Positions 61,301 through 64,000 of a stretch of 64,000 bases of DNA are shown in pieces (within the stretch, counting starts at the first letter, position 1; the number at the start of each line of letters is the position of its first letter). The stretch spans positions 1,679,501 to 1,743,500 of the forward strand of contig JAWQEG010000369.1 of assembly GCA_033782935.1 (NCBI GenBank). Reading direction: 5' to 3'. The DNA is from Petrolisthes cinctipes. Taxonomy: Eukaryota; Arthropoda; Malacostraca; Decapoda; Porcellanidae. The notes under the pieces were generated by a model, which made no database searches, was not told the DNA's origin, and saw only the letters and a list, made by a program, of their open reading frames with translations. The translations under genes and the position numbers were made by a program.

Positions 61301-64000
61301 TATAGACTAAAAACATGCTAAAAATCGACATTTTAGGTGCCAAAAAATCGATATCTTAAATTCAGTCCCAAAACACCCGAAAATTCGATATTTAGAGGTC
61401 CCAGAAGGTATCTGTACATGCCTACTCCGTGTTAGAGTATTTTCAAAATACAGGCCAAAAACATACTGAAAATCGATCTTTTAGGTGCCTAAAAGTCGAT
61501 ATGTGCATGCATCTTCTGTACCCGTTTATATCTCAAATTCTGGCCCTAAACACCCGAAAATTCGATATTTTGGGGTCCCAGAAGCGATCTGTACATGCCT
61601 ACTCCGTGTTAGAGTATTTTCAAAATTCAGGCCCAAAACATGCTGAAAATCGATATTTTTGGTGCCCAAAGTCAATATGTGCATGTATCTTCTGTACCCG
61701 TTTATATCTCAAATTCAGCCCAAAACACCCGAAAATTCAATATTTTGGGGTCCCAGAAGCAATCTGTACATGCCTACTCAGTGCTAGAATATTTTCAAAA
61801 TATAGGCTAAAAACATGCTAAAAATCGACATTTTAGGTGCCAAAAAGTCGATATCTCAAATTCAGTCCCAAAACACCCGAAAATTCGATATTTAGGGGTC
61901 CCAGAAGCGATCTGTACATGCCTACTCCGTGTTAGAGTATTTTCAAAATACATGCTCAAAACATACTGAAAATCGATCTTTTAGGTGCCCAAAAGTCGAT
62001 ATGTGCATGCATCTTCAGTACCTGTTTATATCTCAAATTCAGGCCCTAAACACCCGAAAATTCGATATTTTGGGGTCTCAGAAGCGATCTGTACATGCCT
62101 AATCAGTGTTAGAGTATTTTCAAAATTCAGGCCCAAAACATGCTGAAAATCGATATTTTTGGTGCCCAAAGTCAATATGTGCATGTATCCTCTGTACCCG
62201 TTTATATCTCAAATTCAGGCTCAAAACACCCGAAAATTCAATATTTTGGGGTCCCAGAAGCAATCTGTACAGTGCTAGAATATTTTCAAAATATAGGCTA
62301 AAAACATGCTAAAAATCGATCTTTTAGGTGCCAAAAAGTCGATATCTCAAATTCAGTCCCAAAACACCCGAAAATTCGATATTTAGGGGTCCCAGAAGCG
62401 ATCTGTACATGCCTACTCCGTGTTAGAGTATTATCAAAATACATGCTCCAAACATACTGAAAATCGATCATTTAGGTGCCCAAAAGTCGATATGTGCATG
62501 CATCTTCAGTACCCGTTTATATCTCAAATTCAGGCTCAAAACACCCGAAAATTCAATATTTTGGGGTCCCAGAAGCAATCTGTACATGCCTACTCAGTGT
62601 TAGAGTATTTTCAAAATACAGGCCCAAAACATGCTGAAAATCGATCTTTTGGGTGCCCAAAAGTCGATATGTGCATGCATCTTCTGTACCCGTTTATATC
62701 TCAAATTCTGGCCCTAAACACCCGAAAATTCGATATTTTGGGGTCCCAGAAGCGATCTGTACATGCCTACTCCGTGTTAGAGTATTTTCAAAATTCAGGC
62801 CCAAAACATGCTGAAAATCGATATTTTTGGTGCCCAAAGTCAATATGTGCATGTATCTTCTGTACCCGTTTATATCTCAAATTCAGGCTCAAAACACCCG
62901 AAAATTCAATATTTTGGGGTCCCAGAAGCAATCTGTACATGCCTACTCAGTGCTAGAATATTTTCAAAATATAGGCTAAAAATATGCTAAAAATCGATCT
63001 TTTAGGTGCCAAAAAGTCAATATCTCAAATTCAGTCCCAAAACACCCGAAAATTCGATATTTAGGGGTCCCAGAAGCGATCTGTACATGCCTACTCCGTG
63101 TTAGAGTATTTTCAAAATACATGCTCAAAACATACTGAAAATCTATCTTTTAGGTGCACAAAAGTCGATATGTGCATGCATCTTCAGTACCCGTTTATAT
63201 CTCAAATTCAGGCTCAAAACACCCGAAAATTCAATATTTTGGGGTCCCAGAAGCAATCTGTACATGCCTACTCAGTGTTAGACTATTTTCAAAATACAGG
63301 CCCAAAACATGCTGAAAATCGATATTTTAGATGCCCAAAGTCAATATGTGCATGTATCTTCTGTACCCGTTTATATCTCAAATTCAGGCTCAAAACACCC
63401 GAAAATTCAATATTTTGGGGTCCCAGAAGCAATCTGTACATGCCTACACAGTGCTAGAATATTTTCAAAATATATGCTAAAAACATGCTAAAAATCGACA
63501 CTTTAGGTGCCAAAAAAACTATATCTCAAATTCAGTCCCAAAACACCCGAAAATTCGATATTTAGAGGTCCCAGAAGGTATCTGTATATGCCTACTCCTT
63601 GTTAGAGTATTTTCAAAATACAGGCCAAAAACATACTGAAAATCGATCTTTTAGGTGCCCATAAGTCGATATGTGCATGCATCTTCTGTACCCGTTTATA
63701 TCTCAAATTCTGGCCCTAAACACCCGAAAATTCTATATTTTGGGGTCCCAGAAGCGATCTGTACATGCCTACTCCGTGTTAGAGTATTTTCAAAATTCAG
63801 GCCCAAAACATGCTGAAAATCGATATTTTTGGTGCCCAAAGTCAATATGTGCATGTATCTTCTGTACCCGTTTATATCTCAAATTCAGGCTCAAAACACC
63901 CGAAAATTCAATATTTTGGGGTCCCAGAAGCAATCTGTACATGCCTACTCAGTGCTAGAATATTTTCAAAATATAGGCTAAAAACATGCTAAAAATCGAT

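Larger units (their letters stand above)
26996..64000. repeat. Satellite DNA array, right part
   Basis: The satellite resumes at ATATCTCAAATTC in exactly the phase where it broke off at 19534 and continues past the right window edge. The 501-bp trimer is more regular here than on the left: about ten trimers lack the 10-bp ATGCCTAC stretch, against about nineteen in the shorter left part. Irregular units include trimers with one extra monomer (677 bp from 30383 to 31060) and units missing one (325 bp from 55427 to 55752). No RNA gene or credible protein gene is seen. Confidence 0.97.

Noticed and set aside
26996..64000. Open frames of 60-216 codons in the right satellite
   Set aside because: As on the left. 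The longest ones arise from monomer fusion or duplication (47909, 49466, 52252, 54925) and not from selection on a protein.
1..64000. CENP-B box in the monomer
   Set aside because: The only CCCG/CGGG context, CACCCGAAAATTCGATATT, was compared on both strands with TTCGNNNNANNCGGG and does not match.
1..64000. CRISPR array
   Set aside because: The tandem repeats have no short conserved repeat separated by unique spacers, and the whole window is eukaryotic in character.

Overview
The window is eukaryotic DNA made of two things: a long AT-rich satellite array, open at both window edges, and one GC-richer retrotransposon inserted in it. GT-AG introns, the DIRS-type tyrosine-recombinase element and satellite organised in higher-order repeats point to an animal. 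The species cannot be named from this sequence. The Cys/His pattern of the element's Gag would fit an invertebrate such as a crustacean, but this is a weak guess.

Layout. Positions 1-19534 and 26996-64000 are one satellite. Its basic unit is three related monomers of 177, 176 and 148 bp, giving a 501-bp trimer. The 148-bp monomer is a full monomer that lost 29 bp between two ATAT copies. Two diverged trimer types, X and Y, tend to alternate, giving a hexamer of about 1,002 bp. On top of this lie nested tandem duplications of multi-trimer blocks, with offsets of 1,660, 2,477, 4,007, 2,506, 3,999 and 2,673 bp, some nearly identical. The many 60-186-residue open frames in the array are by-products of the repeat (177 bp is exactly 59 codons) and are not annotated as genes.

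Positions 19535-26995 (7,461 bp) are an apparently complete DIRS retrotransposon. It has 220-221-bp inverted terminal repeats, a 39-bp extension on the right end, and a 102-bp internal complementary region that copies, in reverse, the joined right and left ends. Its genes all lie on the + strand. They are a Gag-like protein (predicted from four exons), a Pol protein (reverse transcriptase, RNase H and a Dam-methyltransferase-like tail, two exons) and a tyrosine recombinase with the full R-H-R-W-Y set. No disabling mutation is visible.

How the parts work together, from knowledge of DIRS elements: Gag packages the RNA, Pol copies it, the internal complementary region lets the ends be joined into a circle, and the recombinase inserts the circle without a target-site duplication. 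The insertion here interrupts one satellite monomer and the satellite resumes at the next base, which fits that mechanism.
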